A stretch of 64,000 nt of DNA from Coenobita brevimanus (Eukaryota; Arthropoda; Malacostraca; Decapoda; Coenobitidae), in assembly GCA_032717465.1 (NCBI GenBank), contig CM064653.1, positions 33,343,809-33,407,808 of the forward strand, read 5' to 3'. The translations under genes and the position numbers were made by a program. Under the pieces are notes generated by a model. It was not told the DNA's origin. It ran no database searches and was given only the letters and a program-made list of their open reading frames with translations. Position 1 is the stretch's first letter. Every line of letters starts with the position of its first letter. This document shows, one piece after another, positions 34,943-46,593 of this stretch.

Positions 34943-35582
34943 TGTGGCTTAGTTCATCTCACACTTCATCTGTTATATAAATGCAAAAACAAAGATAAGC
35001 ATGCAGACTATGTACATTGTACAAAATATGTTTTATTACATATAAAAAAAGCAAATTAGATATGCTGTCTGACCTCAACCCTTTAAATATCCATTGTCCG
35101 AAGTCACCCCTTTAAATCCCAAAAATGCGTACACATTCACTCATGTCATGTTTACATACATTTAAAATGCAGATTTTAACCCTTTCTCTGTTCCAATCTT
35201 CAAGTTAGACGTTAAAGTAAACCTCTAAATGTGTATAAGCGTGCGGTTTGTTATGATTCGTTCACACCAGACCAAGTTTTCCCGTATTCATTTTTTCACC
35301 AAAAAATAGCATTGTCTTTATTACAATATATTCACAAGTGGAACATAATATTTTAAAAAGATAATTATACATAACATTTTACAAAACCTATGCAACATTA
35401 TCCCGTTTAAAGATATACGATATTTTTCTTCGTTTAGCAGCTGCGTAGCATTTAATCTTTTTATGCAAATTTCGTCCGAAGTCACCCCGGTTCACGGTAT
35501 TTACATTTCTATTTTATTTACACTATGTTATGCACTGTTACTTGCAGCAACTTATAAAACTATTTTCCACTGTTCAGTTATA

Positions 35583-36428
35583 CAGTAGAACCTCTCTCAT
35601 TCGGACTATATGGGGGGAAGGGTTGTCCGAATTAGCAGATTGTCCGGACCATCAGGGTAATCTCCAGTTCGTACCAAACTCTATCAACATATGGTATGTT
35701 TGTTAATTATTAACATATGTGGCATATGTCAACCATACGTAACTGCAAAAGATGAAAGGATACCAGTACTAAAATAACAAAACTAATCATGTACGATAGT
35801 TTTGTATTGCATAATTTACAGGTAAGGCCATGACAAGAAACTAGCCTACATTTTAAATTTAGTAAGTGACTAAGGCCCGTGTAGGCAAAAAAAAAAAAAA
35901 ATAATTAACTGTAATATTTGGAATAAAAATAAAACTTATGTAGGCAAAAAATACATTGTCATCTTTGGCATATTGATAACACCCATATGGGCAAGAAGCT
36001 AATGTTTGATGTACAAGTAAAGCACATTTAAGTACAAAAAATAACCTACAGTAATCATTAAACACTGCAGAATATTCTGACCCATTTTTGTGTAAGCAAA
36101 CTCCTCCTTTTAACACCTTTATTCATTGCAGAAGCTACACTTGCATTAAGGGGCATGGTAAGGAGGATTAACTTTTGAAATACAGCGTAAAAATATAAAT
36201 GGTTGGTGAACTAGTTGATGGAACGAATGCTAGCGTGTGTTTAAACAGGCACCCATGTTGCGACCTAGCGTGATCCGAGACTAAACGAATGACAATCGCT
36301 TTCCGCGTCGATACTAAAAATGACTTTAGAATTTCTTTCAACATATTTTTCAAGCTTATTATTTTTAAATTTTGTCCGGATTAACAGAAATCCGGATTAA
36401 AGGGGTCTGGATTAAAGAGGTTCTACTG
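35583..36428. mobile_element. 846-bp pogo/Tigger-type MITE
   Basis: Flanked by TA (35581-35582; 36429-36430). Left end CAGTAGAACCTCTCTCATTC, right complement CAGTAGAACCTCTTTAATCC, with further ATCCGGA motifs inside both ends. Interior AT-rich with no coding content. It lies 85 bp right of the pogo element and inside the TTAA element. Confidence 0.9.
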
Positions 36429-36430
36429 TA

Positions 36431-37366
36431 TTTACATTCATTGCTTTCACTTGCTGTTTATACATTATTTACACATTATTTACATTTCCACTTGCACTGT
36501 TGCACTGTTTTAGAGTCACCAGAAGGATCGTAGTCACTGTCCATCATTTTCATTGATAAATTAGCCAGTTGACGTTCCACAGCAGTCACTTAGCCCTTTA
36601 CCCCTTTCCACACGAGGTTTAGTAGGGGTAGAGGTCACAGAGCCCTTTGCATGGGGCTAAAAATCGGCAGAATTTGACAGGCACAAATCCAGCGTGGTTT
36701 CACCTTGAAAGACGACGGTAAACTGAATGCTGTTGCCTAGGGGCAGTGAAGGGCTGCCAATACCAGCGTGGTGACAACTGCTAATATATCCGTTATGAAA
36801 TGATCAGCAGGAAATCTAGATAATACATAATAAATTAGGTAGTTCCAGATGAATGTAAAAATCACTTAGGCTTCTCCCTTCCTTTCTTATATATATTTTT
36901 TTTATGAGAACAGATCATATGGCATATTTCAAGGGGAAATAAACAGGGAAAATTAGTGAACGAGTGCATGTGAGGTGTTGCCAGGTGATAATTAGCCCAT
37001 TCCAGATGTATGGCAGTATCAATTACCTTTTCTCTTTCATTCATATATTAGTTTGTATAAGAATAGGGCAAAGGGCACATTTCAATGGATAAAATGAGTG
37101 GAAAAATCCGTCCAGCATTTGTGTAGCGCAGCGCAGCTGGTCAGGCGGGAGGAGAGGGTAATGGAGGGGCGGTAAGGAGGGAGGAGTCAAGGACGGGAGA
37201 AAAATGGCTAAATTGTCAACAGTGCATGGGAGTACAGGTGACATTTGCAGAACTGAGTATAGCTGCACACTGGTAGTACTGATAGATGAAACAAGCCACC
37301 ACTTGAAAGCCCGTGCGAATTCAAAATAACACAGAATCACAAAAGTGATGCCCCGTGGTTAAGGGG
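36431..37366. other. non-coding right part of the TTAA element
   Basis: No gene recognised. The end AAGTGATGCCCCGTGGTTAA leads to the TTAA boundary. Confidence 0.4.
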
Positions 37367-37463
37367 TTAAGTACCAGTCCAGCAAGGAGGTGCCCGCTTT
37401 CTGGACGGGACCACTTTCCGGACATGCCTTTGGCTCTATTACATCGGATGGTAGAGGGATTAT

Positions 37464-37468
<5 letters not shown>

Positions 37469-37503
<35 letters not shown>

Positions 37504-37540
37504 CAGTAATCCCTCCACTATCTGATGAAACATATATATA
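37469..37540. repeat. (TA)n tract with a solo transposon end
   Basis: TA repeats to 37503, then CAGTAATCCCTCCACTATCT at 37504, a 28-bp orphan end of the family to which 29077-37468 and 40089-41329 belong, then TA repeats to 37540. It looks like a footprint or a truncated third copy. Confidence 0.75.
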
Positions 37541-40060
37541 CAGTGGAAGCTCGATTATCCAGGCTCGGATTATCCAGCTTTCGGGATATCCGGGCTGTGA
37601 CCCAATGGTTCAGTGGTACAGTAATTCATAGAATTATCCGTACGAATGCTCCGGTTTAAACAGGAAGCATCCAGTTGCTAGGGAGAGAGGCATGGATAAA
37701 CCAGAGAGAGTCTCGCTCACCCTGCCCCCACCCACACCTCCTGCTCACAACTCGATCACAAGGGTGGTAGGGTGGAGTTTGGTGAGGCAAATGATACTCC
37801 TGACGTAGCCTAACCTTGCTTAACTTCTTAATAATTTAACCTAATTTAACCTAACCTGACCTAACCTGGGGTCCAGTTGGGAAATTGGGAAACTATATCC
37901 ACTTTTGTGTACGATGAGTTTCTTCCATTATGCCCGAAGCAATCGTAGGTACGGCTTAAAGAACGTGATAAAAGAGAAAATCTTTCAGTAAGAGAAGGTA
38001 ATTTACTACCCTCAAAAAGAAAAACACAGAAAACAAACTGGAGGAATATGAAGTGAATTGGTGAAGTCTTTAGGCTGTATGCTTAGACGAAAAGTAATGG
38101 GTTTCCTAGTTTTAGGGAACGAAATGAAACGAGAATGTCTGCTAATCAGAAAAAAAAAAAAAAATACTCATGTGTTCTCGTAAGTTAGCATTCAGTTCTG
38201 CATTCTTCGTTAGGTATCGCGCCTCCCAACACATTTCGGACCGACAGAGCATTGTTATTTCTTCCTCTTACATTTACTGTTCACTCTTTTGCTCGTTCTT
38301 AAGTGTACCGTATGTATGAAAGAGAGTATTAATACAAACAATAATGCATTCCATTAACCCCATCATAGCTGTCAGCCTCAAACAATGGTTTACTGTACCG
38401 GTGTCAGGGATGTTGGGTTAGGGAGAGCTATAAAAAACTGCGAACAATTATGGGAAGGGAACGAAGGTCACTGGTATTTTTTCACGACCCTCCTCTACCG
38501 TCTCAAATAGTCAGGCAGCCTGCCACTTCATCTCAGATGTTTTCGCCGATATGTTTAAATGCTAATGTAACATGCACCCTAATTATGAGTAAGTTTCTTC
38601 CATTATGCTGGAAACAATCGTAGGTAAGGCTTAAGGGACGTTATGAGAATAAGAAAACAAACTAGAAAAATACAGAAAACAAACTAGAGAATATGAACTG
38701 AATTGGTAAGGTTATTAGGCTGTATGCTTGGACGAAAATTTACGAGTTTCACAATTATAGGGGACGAAATGGAACAATTATGTTTACTAATAAGAAAAAA
38801 TACTTTAATCTCAAGTGTTCTCGTAAGGTGGCATTCAGCTCCACATTCTGTGTTCGACGTCGCTTCCCAACACATTTCGGACCGATAGAGCATACAGTTA
38901 TTTCTGCTCCTTATAGTTCAGTGTACATTTATTTCACATTCTTTCGTTCGTGTATGTGTGAAAGAGAGAGTATTTATACAAACAATAATGTATTCCATTA
39001 ACCTCTTATGGCTGCTAGCCTTGAACAATGCTTTACTGTACCGGTGTCAGTAACGTTAAGTCAGGGAGAGCCATAAAAACTGCGAACAATTATGGGAAGG
39101 GAACGGTCACTGGTATGTTTACACGACCCTACTCAACCATCCCAAACAGCTCGGCTGTCCTTTCATCCCAGATGTTTTTGCCGATATGTTTAAATGCTAA
39201 AGTAACATGCACCCTAACTTTATGTTTAAATTCTAATGTAACATGCCCCCTAATTTTCTTTCACGAATCATAGCAAATCACAAGATGGGTTTAGGGAGGA
39301 GGGGAAAAAGCCAGGTGTACCAGACGAGTCTTTTCAAATCTGTAAGAAAAAGAAACTGACTTTATAACTTTGAAAAAATGGTTTCAAAGTCTGCCACGGG
39401 AGCACACAAATTTCTGAACTCACAAACATTGAGGATTTGAGGGGGGTAAACATACGCTTTGCTGTAAGCAGTAAAAGCACCTTACCAAATCAGTTCATCC
39501 TGATAGTCTGTTATATTTTTCTGATTATTTCTGGGTTGGTAAATAAACATTTCTTGTTAAATCTTTCCCAGCTGTTTTTAGCCGTTCTGGTGTGACGACT
39601 CTTTGATTCGTTAACGTAATGGCAGAAGACACTGTTCTAATCTAAGTGTTTAAACCTGGCCTAACCTAGCTTAACTGCACCTAATAATGTAACCTAACCT
39701 AATCTTCAGTTGGGAAGTTGGGAAACGAAGTCTACATTTGAGTACGATGAGTTTCGTCCATTGTGCTGGAAACAATCGTAGGTACAGCTTTAGAACGAGA
39801 CGATACTAACAGGGAGGAAATCTTTCAGTAAGAAAACATGATTTACCGAACTGAATATAGTCTGAAAAATACTTAAACAAGCTAGAGGAATATACATTGA
39901 ACTGGAAAGGTCTTTCTGGTACTTAAAGTGTACATTTACCAGTAAATAAATCAGTCTAACAGTACAGTACTTGTGTTTCCGCCGGATTAATCGTACTTTC
40001 GGACCAATCGGGCACCCCTTAACACCATATAGCCCGGATAATCGGGCTATCTCTGTACTG
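37541..40060. mobile_element. 2.5-kb Tigger-like non-autonomous element with internal repeats
   Basis: Flanked by TA (37539-37540; 40061-40062). Left CAGTGGAAGCTCGATTATCC, right complement CAGTACAGAGATAGCCCGAT then TATCCGGGCTA. Both ends carry GATTATCC motifs as in Tigger-type elements. No transposase. The interior is mostly two units of a ~675-bp repeat plus a partial third. Confidence 0.82.
37810..39900. repeat. ~675-bp tandem repeat units inside the Tigger-like element
   Basis: The segment starting TCTTCCATTATGC is at 37921, 38596 (period 675) and, diverged, at 39754. Shared landmarks in units 1 and 2: AACACATTTCGGACCGA, CAAACAATAATG, TTACTGTACCGGTGTCAG, GCGAACAATTATGGGAAGGG. Units 1 and 3 are preceded by a CCTAA-rich lead-in (37800-37870; 39655-39705). 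The short open frames here carry no recognisable protein. Confidence 0.88.
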
Positions 40061-40088
40061 TATATATATACATACATACATATATATA

Positions 40089-41329
40089 CAATAATTCCTC
40101 CACTATCCAATGTAATAGAGCCAAAGGCATGTCCAGAAAGTGGGCCCCTAGCTTGTGTACTGGTACTTAGGACCCTAACCCAGCCTAACTTTGAAAGCCA
40201 CTTAAATAACTCCCTACAGGACATGCATAGCACTTATTTAAACTTATTTATGACTCTATTCACACCAATAATGGACATAAAGCATGAAATAAAGGAAAAG
40301 GAACCAAAGAATGAGGAATTAGAAGTGACTATACCTCAGCCAGGGTACTTATAGCACGTTTGTGGCCGGCTTTTCTAAGGTTTTGGCAGTGGTGAAAATG
40401 CTCTTGAAGCACGAACAGTAATCTAGTGTTGTGCTGCACGTAGTTCTTTGCACTGTGAGTTACAATTGTTTAACACTGCACATTGTTCATAACTGCACCA
40501 CGCCAGTTCAACCGCCTGTTTCAACCGCCAAATTGCACTCCACAGTTAATTCTTTGCACTCTCAGTTCTAATATCTTAACACTGCACAACATCGTAAATT
40601 CCCGTGTGGTCTACTGGCGAGGTATTGCAGTTTATTCACTGTTTGTTCCCACAAAACCTGCACGTGTGGCATCCACCGCGATAGGCATCTACTCGCCATC
40701 AAAGTGTGGCTGTAAATGTTGGTTGGAGTGTTGGTGAAGTGGAAACAGAGTTGCCAGATCGCAATGGCTGCGTTACCAAACTCCTCAATTTTCATTACCA
40801 AATTTAACTTTTCATTACCAAATTCGTAAAGCTCACATTTATTCTTCACTAATTATATAATACAAGTGGAAATACATGTCATCACTCTCCTTATAATTAA
40901 CACCATGTTGATTATTTTCACGTTATGTTGGCCAGCAGATTAATCAGAGAGAGCAAACAATCCACCATCTCTATCCTGTGTATCCTCATAAATGTGAAAA
41001 ATCTGTTTGGTAATGCATTATTCTGATTCATTACCAAACAAATTTTTCATTACGGAATTGGCCCACATTTGGTAATGAAAAATACCAAATGACAACCCTG
41101 ACAGAGGAGGGGGGAGGGGGGAAGAAGGAAGGGGTGAAGGGGCCGTGGTTTAAACCAGCTGTTCGGTGCTGTGCGGCAATTTTAAATTACGGGTGTGAAA
41201 AAATTTGTATTTATTGGGGATTGTTTTCTTTTTTTTTTGGCCATTTATGGGTTCCGAAGGTCCAGGCCCACAATGTCCGGTAAGTGGGGTGTCTGGAAAA
41301 TTGGCATCCGGAAAGTATGGGGATTACTG
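40089..41329. mobile_element. small-TIR element, copy A (uninterrupted)
   Basis: 1,241 bp, TA-flanked. Left CAATAATTCCTCCACTATCC, right complement CAGTAATCCCCATACTTTCC. It is the intact counterpart of 29077-37468 in the opposite orientation, and provides the reference that proves the TTAA insertion there. It includes a 300-bp patch (40740-41090) of alternating ATTACCAAAT and its inverse that can fold on itself. No coding potential. Confidence 0.88.
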
Positions 41330-41333
41330 TATA

Positions 41334-44300
41334 CAGTAATTCCTCTGCTATCCGACGTAATAGAGCTATAGGCATGTCCGGAAGGTGGTCCTGTCTGGAT
41401 AGTGGGCACCAGCCTCCTGGACTTGTACTTATGGACCCTAACTCAGAAAAATACCTATACAACTCCCTCTGGACATGCATAGCACCTATTTAAGACCCAA
41501 ATCACACCAATAAGGGACATAAAAGACTGAAATAAATGCAAAAGAAGCATATAATGAGGTTTTTGAGGTAGGTTCATACAATATTCAACATTCTGGGTAC
41601 TTACAAGTCCCTGGCTCCTGGACTGGTAGTTATGGACCCTAACCTAGCCTAACTCAGAAAAACACCTCCCTACTGCACTTGCAGAGCACCTAAGACACAG
41701 CATATTCACACCAATAAGGGACATAAAAGAGTGAAATGAGGTGTTTGAGGTAAGTATAGTATGGAATATACAGTAGAGTACAGTATGATACATTCTGCCT
41801 ACTTACAGCAAGTCCATGGCCATCTCAATGAATAACCACCTCCTCTGAGACTCTGACAGTAAGAAGGATTTCCTGAAGCACTTGCAGTACACTGTTCATG
41901 AAGTCTTGCACTGAACTTAGTCATTCGCACTCAGAAGTCCATTTTCTTCATACTGCGCACTCTTTGTCTTACCTATGCTCCATTGTAACTTACTAAGTGT
42001 TGCACTCTGCACTTTAAGTCTTTCCACTCATCAAACCAATTTCAAAACAAATCACAAGTGTATTTACATGAAATTTAGTCCAAAAATTTTGTCTTTTCAC
42101 TCAAATTTCTACTTTCTTTACAATACTGAATGCACTGTTTTTCTTTCACTGCACAACACTAAATTCCTGTGTGGTCTAGTGGAGAAGTTCTTGCCGTTTA
42201 ATCACTGTCAGAGTCTGAGAGTATCGATGGCAGGTGACTTAGGGGTGCGTCACTGGGTCATGGTGTTGGCGTACCCACTGCAGACGACTCAGAAGATAGA
42301 CGCAAACTCACGTCGAGCGGTGACTCCACCGTGGCTGATGTGCTGGGCTGTGGCTCGGAGCATGAGGGCCTGTCTTGGCGAGGCAACGGAGTGGAGCCAG
42401 GGCTGGGCACTGTGGGGGTCACGGGCCTGAAAAAGCTGTCAATCGTTGATTGACGCAAGGAACAACGATTCTGACGATTGATGATGCGCTGCCTGAAAGC
42501 ACGCACTTCCTCCACAAGTCCCAAGGGCCCCATCTCCCTGTTGCAGTCCGGGTGTTCCAGGTAGTCCAGAACGAACTCTAGGTGTTCCCGGAGTACGCTC
42601 AGCTTGGGGATGGCTGGAGTTGTGTCATGCTGAGAGGAGTCTGCATCATCATCGCCGTCCTCGTCGGAATCTTCAAGCTGGGTACCGACACTTGCAACTA
42701 AAGATGCGATCTCGATATCGGCTGGGTCCCAGGATCGCCCTCGTTGTCATCCAGTCACTCATGCACTTCGTCCACATCAACATCGTTGTCGTGCACGTAG
42801 ACGTGCATGGAAGTCATCCACGTCAAGACCTAGGAAATCGTACTCTGCATCCGTTCCGAGAAGCAGACGAGACCAACCATTTTTTAGAGTCTTGAGAGGG
42901 ATTTCCTTCCATGCACTGGCCCAGTTGTAAATGGCAGACTTGATGTTGTAGCGGCGAAGGTTTTCCAAAGTCCACTGGCCTCGTGTGTCCCGTCCCTCCC
43001 TGTGCTCATCCTCGTCCTCGAGAACAACCATCACCTTGTCCAGGAACTTCCGTCGTTATAGGCGCTTCGTTGCCACGATCACTCCTTGGTCCATTGGTTG
43101 GATGAGAGCAGTAGTATTAGGTGGCAGAAACATTCACCTAATGCGGCTATTCTCAGCCACCAAGTCCTTGTCGCACGGGTGGGCAGGTGCATTGTCGAGG
43201 AGGAGGGCCTTTACCTGGTCGCGTGGGATTCTCAGTTTCTCCCTCTGGTAATATATGACCTCCTTGACGAAATGGCGGTGGAGTCAGTCTTTGAAGATGT
43301 GGGCTGTGAACCATTCCTTCAAAGAATGGTACCTGACGACAGGAAGGACATCCATCACCCCACGAAGACACCGAGACCGCTTTGCACAGCCAACAATAAC
43401 AGGCTTAAGCCGGTGCATGCCGTTAACATTGGCACAACACAAAGCAGATATCCGTTGCTTGGAGAGCTTGCGGCCAGGTACATGCTACTCCGTCTCCTCG
43501 GCTAGAGTGTTCGTGGGCAAAGAGCGATAGAATAACCCAGTTTCGTCAGCATTGTAGACTTGACCGAGAGTGAGGGCCTCCCTGTCGATCAAGCCCTTCA
43601 CCTTTTGCTGAAACTCCTCTACTCCATCCTCGTTAGCGTCCAAAGCTTCGCCATGAGACTTACGGTTGGTAAGGCCATGCCGTAACTTGAATGCGAAGAG
43701 CCAACCCTCAGATGCCTTGAAGTCTAGGGCGTCGTGAAGCCTTGCGAACTTCTCAGCAGCAGCCTTCAGCTCCGTACCATGTACCATCACACCAGCAGCA
43801 CGTTGCTGTCGATACCAAGTCAACGTGGAGCGGTTGACACCAGCAAACTTGGGAGTAAACATCATCTTCCTCTCCATGTTGTATTTGGTTTTCAACGAGA
43901 AGTCAGCCGTGTACTGCATGGGCTTGTCTTGGGATCTCTTAATATCAAACAAAGTAGATCGGGCCAGGTTAAACTCACAGAGGATGCGTGGAGAAGACCA
44001 TCCCGCGTCTACTTTCTCCAATATCTCCCGCTTCTTCTCCAGAGTCAATATCACTCTCTTCCTCTTCTCAGGCGGCGGGGCCATCATCACACACACGAAG
44101 GAGAGGCACGAGAGCAGCAGGAGTGCCTGCAGCAGGTAAGGCACCACCTCAGAAGCGAGCACGTGGGCATCCATGACGATGAGTGTTCACTCACGACAAG
44201 AGATAGGTGGAAAGTTGGGAGAATGCAGGGGTGCTCTAGTGGGCGTCGGAGGAATGATGCGCCACAACAAAAGTGTCCCGCGCCACGCGCGCCAAGTTTA

Positions 44301-44449
44301 AATTACAGGCGGGAACAAATCTTTTTTTTTTTTTTCCCCCCTCAAATTTTTTGCTGTTTTCGGACCATTTTAGGAATATTGGATCCCAGTACGATTATGT
44401 CCGGTTAGTGGGGATGTCCGGAAAGTGGGCGTCCGGAAAGTAGAGGGAT

Positions 44450-44453
<4 letters not shown>
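41334..44453 (-). mobile_element. jerky/Tigger-type transposon, autonomous-sized, decayed
   Basis: 3.1 kb, abutting the previous element (TATA between). Left CAGTAATTCCTCTGCTATCC, right complement AGTAATCCCTCTACTTTCCG (terminal CTG changed to CTA). Each end holds several TTTCCGGAC/GTCCGG blocks. Encodes a broken transposase on the minus strand. Left subterminal sequence has two ~210-bp repeats (from about 41400 and 41610, shared ACACCAATAAGGGACATAAAAGA). It is the likely source of transposase for the two small-TIR copies. Confidence 0.88.
42258..44087 (-). pseudogene. jerky/Tigger-type transposase, several stops
   Basis: N part (44087-43485): MAPPPEKRKRVILTL, psq-type HTH (EKVDAGWSSPRILCEFNLARSTL), CENP-B-like HTH ending HGLTNRKSHGEA, then the first catalytic D in NADETGLFYRSL. 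After frame disruption: second D in LLLDNAPAHPCDKD (about 43170-43195), third D in PMDQGVIVATKRL (about 43065-43105) with TGA and TAA codons around it. Then GQWTLENLRRYNI, and a C-terminal block with RQSTIDSFFRP at about 42430-42460. QSTIDSFF fits the PCNA-interacting (PIP) box Q-x-x-I-x-x-F-F; pogo-family transposases are known to bind PCNA through such a motif. Inactive. Confidence 0.85.

Positions 44454-44496
<43 letters not shown>
44454..44496. repeat. (TA)n tract
   Basis: Separates the jerky-type and Tigger1-type elements; its last TA is the target duplication of the latter. Confidence 0.95.
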
Positions 44497-44499
<3 letters not shown>

Positions 44500-44761
44500 T
44501 AAGGTCCCGGGTTATGTCCGTATCGACTTAGGTCAATTCAAGGTTATGACAGTCGGTCCGTGAGAGGAAATTTTAAAATATAAGAAAATAAAGAAAAAAT
44601 ACGTAACGCGTGGGTTTTAAAGTGTTACTGTGCACTGCGAGATGGCTCTGGAGTTTTCCCGCCTCACGCTTGACTACCAGCAATCGCTCTCAGTCTCACT
44701 GCTACCATCGCCTGATACAGTGATACTGTCATTTTCTTGTGTTTTTCGCCATCCTGATTCC

Positions 44762-46593
44762 ATGATGCCTAAGAGACAGCTTCCTGGTGACCATAACGAC
44801 TCCAAGAAACGCAAGACCATCACATTACGTGAAAAAGTCGATATTATTAAGTGTAATGAGAAAGGAGAAAAGGCATCAGCAATCGGGCGTGCGCTAGGGA
44901 TGAGCCGTACTACCGTAGCTACAATCCTGAAAGACAAGGAACGTATCTTGACTCACGTTAAAGGTGCAACTCCCATGCAATCAACTGTGATTACCAAGCA
45001 AAGATCGGGACCGTTGATTGAGATGGAACGGATGCTAATGCTGTGGATTGAGGACAGTAATCAACGGTGCATGCCTCTGAGTGAACAGTTAATTTGTGAA
45101 AAAGCACGCACACTCTACCAAGACCTTAAGAAAGAAAAAAGTGAGCAAAGTGAGACCAACGAGAATTTGTGGCATCAAAAGGTTGGTTTACTCGTTTCAG
45201 GGCTCGAGCAAACCTAACCAGCAGAAGAATTTTCGGAGAAGCAGCCAGTGCAGATGACGAAGCAGCAAAAACATTCGTCAAAGAGTTGGAGGAGTTGATT
45301 GAGAAGGAAGGCTACATTCCAGAACTTATTTTTAATGTTGATGAAACGGGACTAAACTGGAAACGAATGCCTAACAGAACCTATATTGCTAAAGAAGAAA
45401 AAACCATGCCAGGTCACAAAGCATCCAAAGAGCCCCTAATGCTACTTTTGGGGGGAAACTGTGCAGGCGATTTCAAGCTTAAACCGCTACTCGTGTACCA
45501 CTCCGAAAAGCCAAGAGCTCTTAAGGGGATCTTTAAAGCTAGCCTACCAGTTTATTGGAAAAGTAATTTAAAGGCTTGGGTGACTAGTGCAATTTTCATT
45601 GACTGGTTTTCAAAGTGTTTCGTGCCAGAGGTTGAACGGTATTGTGCTATGAAGAATCTGCCATTCAAAGCTCTTCTCATTATTGATAATGCTCCTGGTC
45701 ATCCTTCGAGCCTGGCAGAGTTGCACCCTAATGTAAAAGTTGTGTATATGCCACCAAACACAACATCAATCCTACAACCCATGGACCAAGGTGTAATAAG
45801 AGCATTCAAGGCTTACTACCTGAGAAAAACATTCAGACAGGCAATACGAGCAACAGAAAATGGTAAAGTAACACTCAAAGAATTCTGGAAAGATTTCAAC
45901 ATGTATAAGGCAGTTAAAAATATTGGAGAATGTTGGGCTGAAGTGACTGAGACAAATATGCACGGAGTGTGGAAAAAAGTGTGCCCTAACCTCGTAAATG
46001 ACTTTAATGGATTTGATGAAGACAGTATAAATGAAGTCAAGCGCAACTGTGTGAAAATTGGAAATGATTTAAATCTGGACATAGACGAGAGTGATGTACA
46101 TGAACTTGTTGATTCACATGATCAAGAGCTGAGTAATGAAAACTTGCTATACCTAGGAAAACAAATGGAAAATGATGAAAAAAGTGATGAGGCAGAACCG
46201 CTAAGACAGTTTAAGATTAAGGAAATGGCAAATGCTTTCGACTTCCTAGAAAAAGCAATGGCTGCATTTGAAGATCAGGACCCAAATGCAGAGAGGTTTG
46301 CCAAAGTGTACAGGGGAATTGAGGGTGCAGTGTCCTGTTATTGTCAAATCTATGACGAAAAGAAACATGCCGCCAAGCAGTCTTCAATTCTCCAGTTTTT
46401 GAAGAGAACTGAACACCGAGCCACAACCTCACCACCAGTTGCTACCTCATCCTCATTGTCAACCCCTGACTCCCTATCTTCAGCCCCTGACTTCCCTGCT
46501 TCAGCCCCGGACTCCCCTGCTTCAGCCCTGGACTCCCCTGCTCCGGTCCCTGACTCCCCTGATGCAGTGCCTTCCACATCGCAACCCCAGTAA
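44762..46593 (+). pseudogene. Tigger1-type transposase, single frameshift
   Basis: Start at ATG 44762/44765 (MMPKRQLPG). HTH psq-type (EKASAIGRALGMSRTTVATIL), CENP-B-like HTH crossing the frameshift near 45160-45168 where one extra base separates SETNE from ASKGWFTRF. From 45169 the frame is open for 474 codons: FNVDETGLNWKRMP (first D), LLIIDNAPGHP (second D), PPNTTSILQPMDQGVIRAFK (third D; 32 residues between second and third). The C-terminal region has QSSILQFLKR, PIP-box-like, and ends in a proline/serine repeat of about ten DSPAS-type units (46440-46590). It acts on its own TIRs in the nucleus; here non-functional by a single base. Confidence 0.92.

Larger units (their letters stand above)
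31790..35497 (-). mobile_element. complete pogo-type DNA transposon, 26-bp perfect TIRs
   Basis: 3,708 bp flanked by TA (31788-31789; 35498-35499). The terminal repeat CCGTGAACCGGGGTGACTTC plus GGACGA is identical at both ends (31790-31815; 35472-35497). Related subterminal repeats carrying GGGGTGACYTCGGACA occur at about 31968-32035 and inverted at about 35093-35115, probable extra transposase sites. It encodes a two-piece transposase on the minus strand. Identical TIRs suggest relatively recent insertion. Confidence 0.95.
30185..37366. mobile_element. 7.2-kb TTAA-target insertion (piggyBac-like ends, no transposase)
   Basis: Bounded by TTAA at 30181-30184 and 37367-37370. Ends: left CCTCTACACCGCGGGG, right complement CCCCTTAACCACGGGG, an imperfect inverted pair starting CC. 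TTAA duplication and CC-start are the signature of the piggyBac superfamily (Kolobok also uses TTAA). No piggyBac transposase is present. The interior was enlarged by an RTE-type LINE fragment, a full pogo element and a MITE. Original length without these is roughly 1.8 kb. Confidence 0.8.
29077..37468 (-). mobile_element. small-TIR element, copy B, split by a 7.2-kb TTAA insertion
   Basis: Outer parts 29077-30180 and 37371-37468 are, in inverse order, the same element as 40089-41329. Ends: left CATTAATCCCTATACTATC, right complement CAATAATCCCTCTACC, each next to TA-rich sequence. The join GGGTCC(TTAA)GTACCAG reproduces the uninterrupted sequence of the other copy (GGGTCCTAAGTACCAG). Without the insert B is about 1.2 kb, matching the 1.24 kb of the other copy. 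Internally it has several ATTACCAAAT repeats in both orientations (29310-29400, 29570-29610). No coding capacity: a MITE of the jerky/Tigger-type family at 41334-44453, whose ends it shares (ATCCCTCTACT). Confidence 0.88.

Noticed and set aside
30185..37366. Endogenous retrovirus or LTR element as an explanation of the 7-kb block
   Set aside because: No LTRs, no protease/integrase/RT-RNase H order; TTAA duplication and the internal pogo and LINE pieces explain the block.
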